In this document: piece by piece, positions 6,671 to 6,691 of the stretch
Layout of the letters: the number at the start of each line of letters is the position of its first letter
Position numbering within the stretch: position 1 is the stretch's first letter
Assembly (NCBI GenBank): GCA_903929895.1
Contig: CAIYWM010000035.1
Location: 1 to 6,691, forward strand
Length of the DNA: 6,691 bases
Direction: 5' to 3'
Source of the DNA: an uncultured Alphaproteobacteria bacterium
Lineage (GTDB): Bacteria; Pseudomonadota; Alphaproteobacteria; Reyranellales; Reyranellaceae
Notes under the pieces: model-generated
The model's input: only the letters and a program-made list of their open reading frames with translations
The model's database searches: none
Told to the model about the DNA's origin: nothing
Program-made: the position numbers and the translations under genes

Positions 6671-6689
6671 TTCGACTAGGCAGATAAAA
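6646..6689. repeat. Short direct repeat flanking the -35 region
   Basis: CAGATAAAA occurs at 6646-6654 and again at 6681-6689, starts 35 bases apart, in the AT-rich leader upstream of the cyclase. The copies bracket the putative -35 element. They could be binding sites of a regulator or chance similarity in A-rich sequence. No gene is seen in 6636-6691. Confidence 0.3.
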
Positions 6690-6691
6690 AG

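Noticed and set aside
6636..6691. CRP-type cAMP operator in the cyclase leader
   Set aside because: I searched for TGTGA-N6-TCACA-like half-sites because the first gene makes cAMP, and saw none.

Overview
The window is GC-rich DNA with AT-richer patches only at the right edge and in one short intergenic gap. All five recognisable genes lie on the minus strand, so transcription runs from right to left. The protein types (dCache/HAMP class III cyclase, family 3 amino-acid-type ABC import proteins, ABC exporter-type subunit) and the GC-rich codon use fit an alphaproteobacterium, probably of the Rhizobiales/Rhodospirillales kind. That placement is inference; there is no rRNA or other phylogenetic marker here.

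Reading in the direction of transcription: (1) an AT-rich leader with a possible sigma70-type promoter (6641-6670) and a 9-base direct repeat; (2) a membrane-anchored class III adenylate cyclase with a periplasmic dCache sensor (about 4497-6635, start uncertain); (3) after 3 bases, a class I SAM-dependent methyltransferase of the PrmC/HemK-like fold with NLPH in place of NPPY (3798-4493); (4) after 1 base, a fusion of a secreted family 3 solute-binding protein to a HisM/GlnP-type permease (2126-3796); (5) overlapping by ATGA, a second small permease (1497-2129); (6) a 126-base gap holding an inverted repeat and a good ribosome binding site; (7) an ABC exporter-type subunit with fused membrane and ATPase domains, cut off by the left edge (1-1370).

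Genes 2-5 are packed so tightly that they must be one transcription and translation unit. The last gene probably belongs to the same operon but may have its own control in the gap. As a whole the cluster looks like a coupled sensing and transport module: a periplasmic ligand could act on the cyclase through the dCache domain, and a related small molecule could be captured by the tethered binding domain.

Two points stand out. No standard stand-alone import ATPase is present, and both permeases have lost the usual EAA coupling-loop consensus. The only ATPase domain in view is attached to exporter-type membrane helices and has Asp where Walker A normally has Ser/Thr. What energises the import permeases, and whether cAMP, the methyltransferase and the exporter act on the same molecule, cannot be settled from this window.
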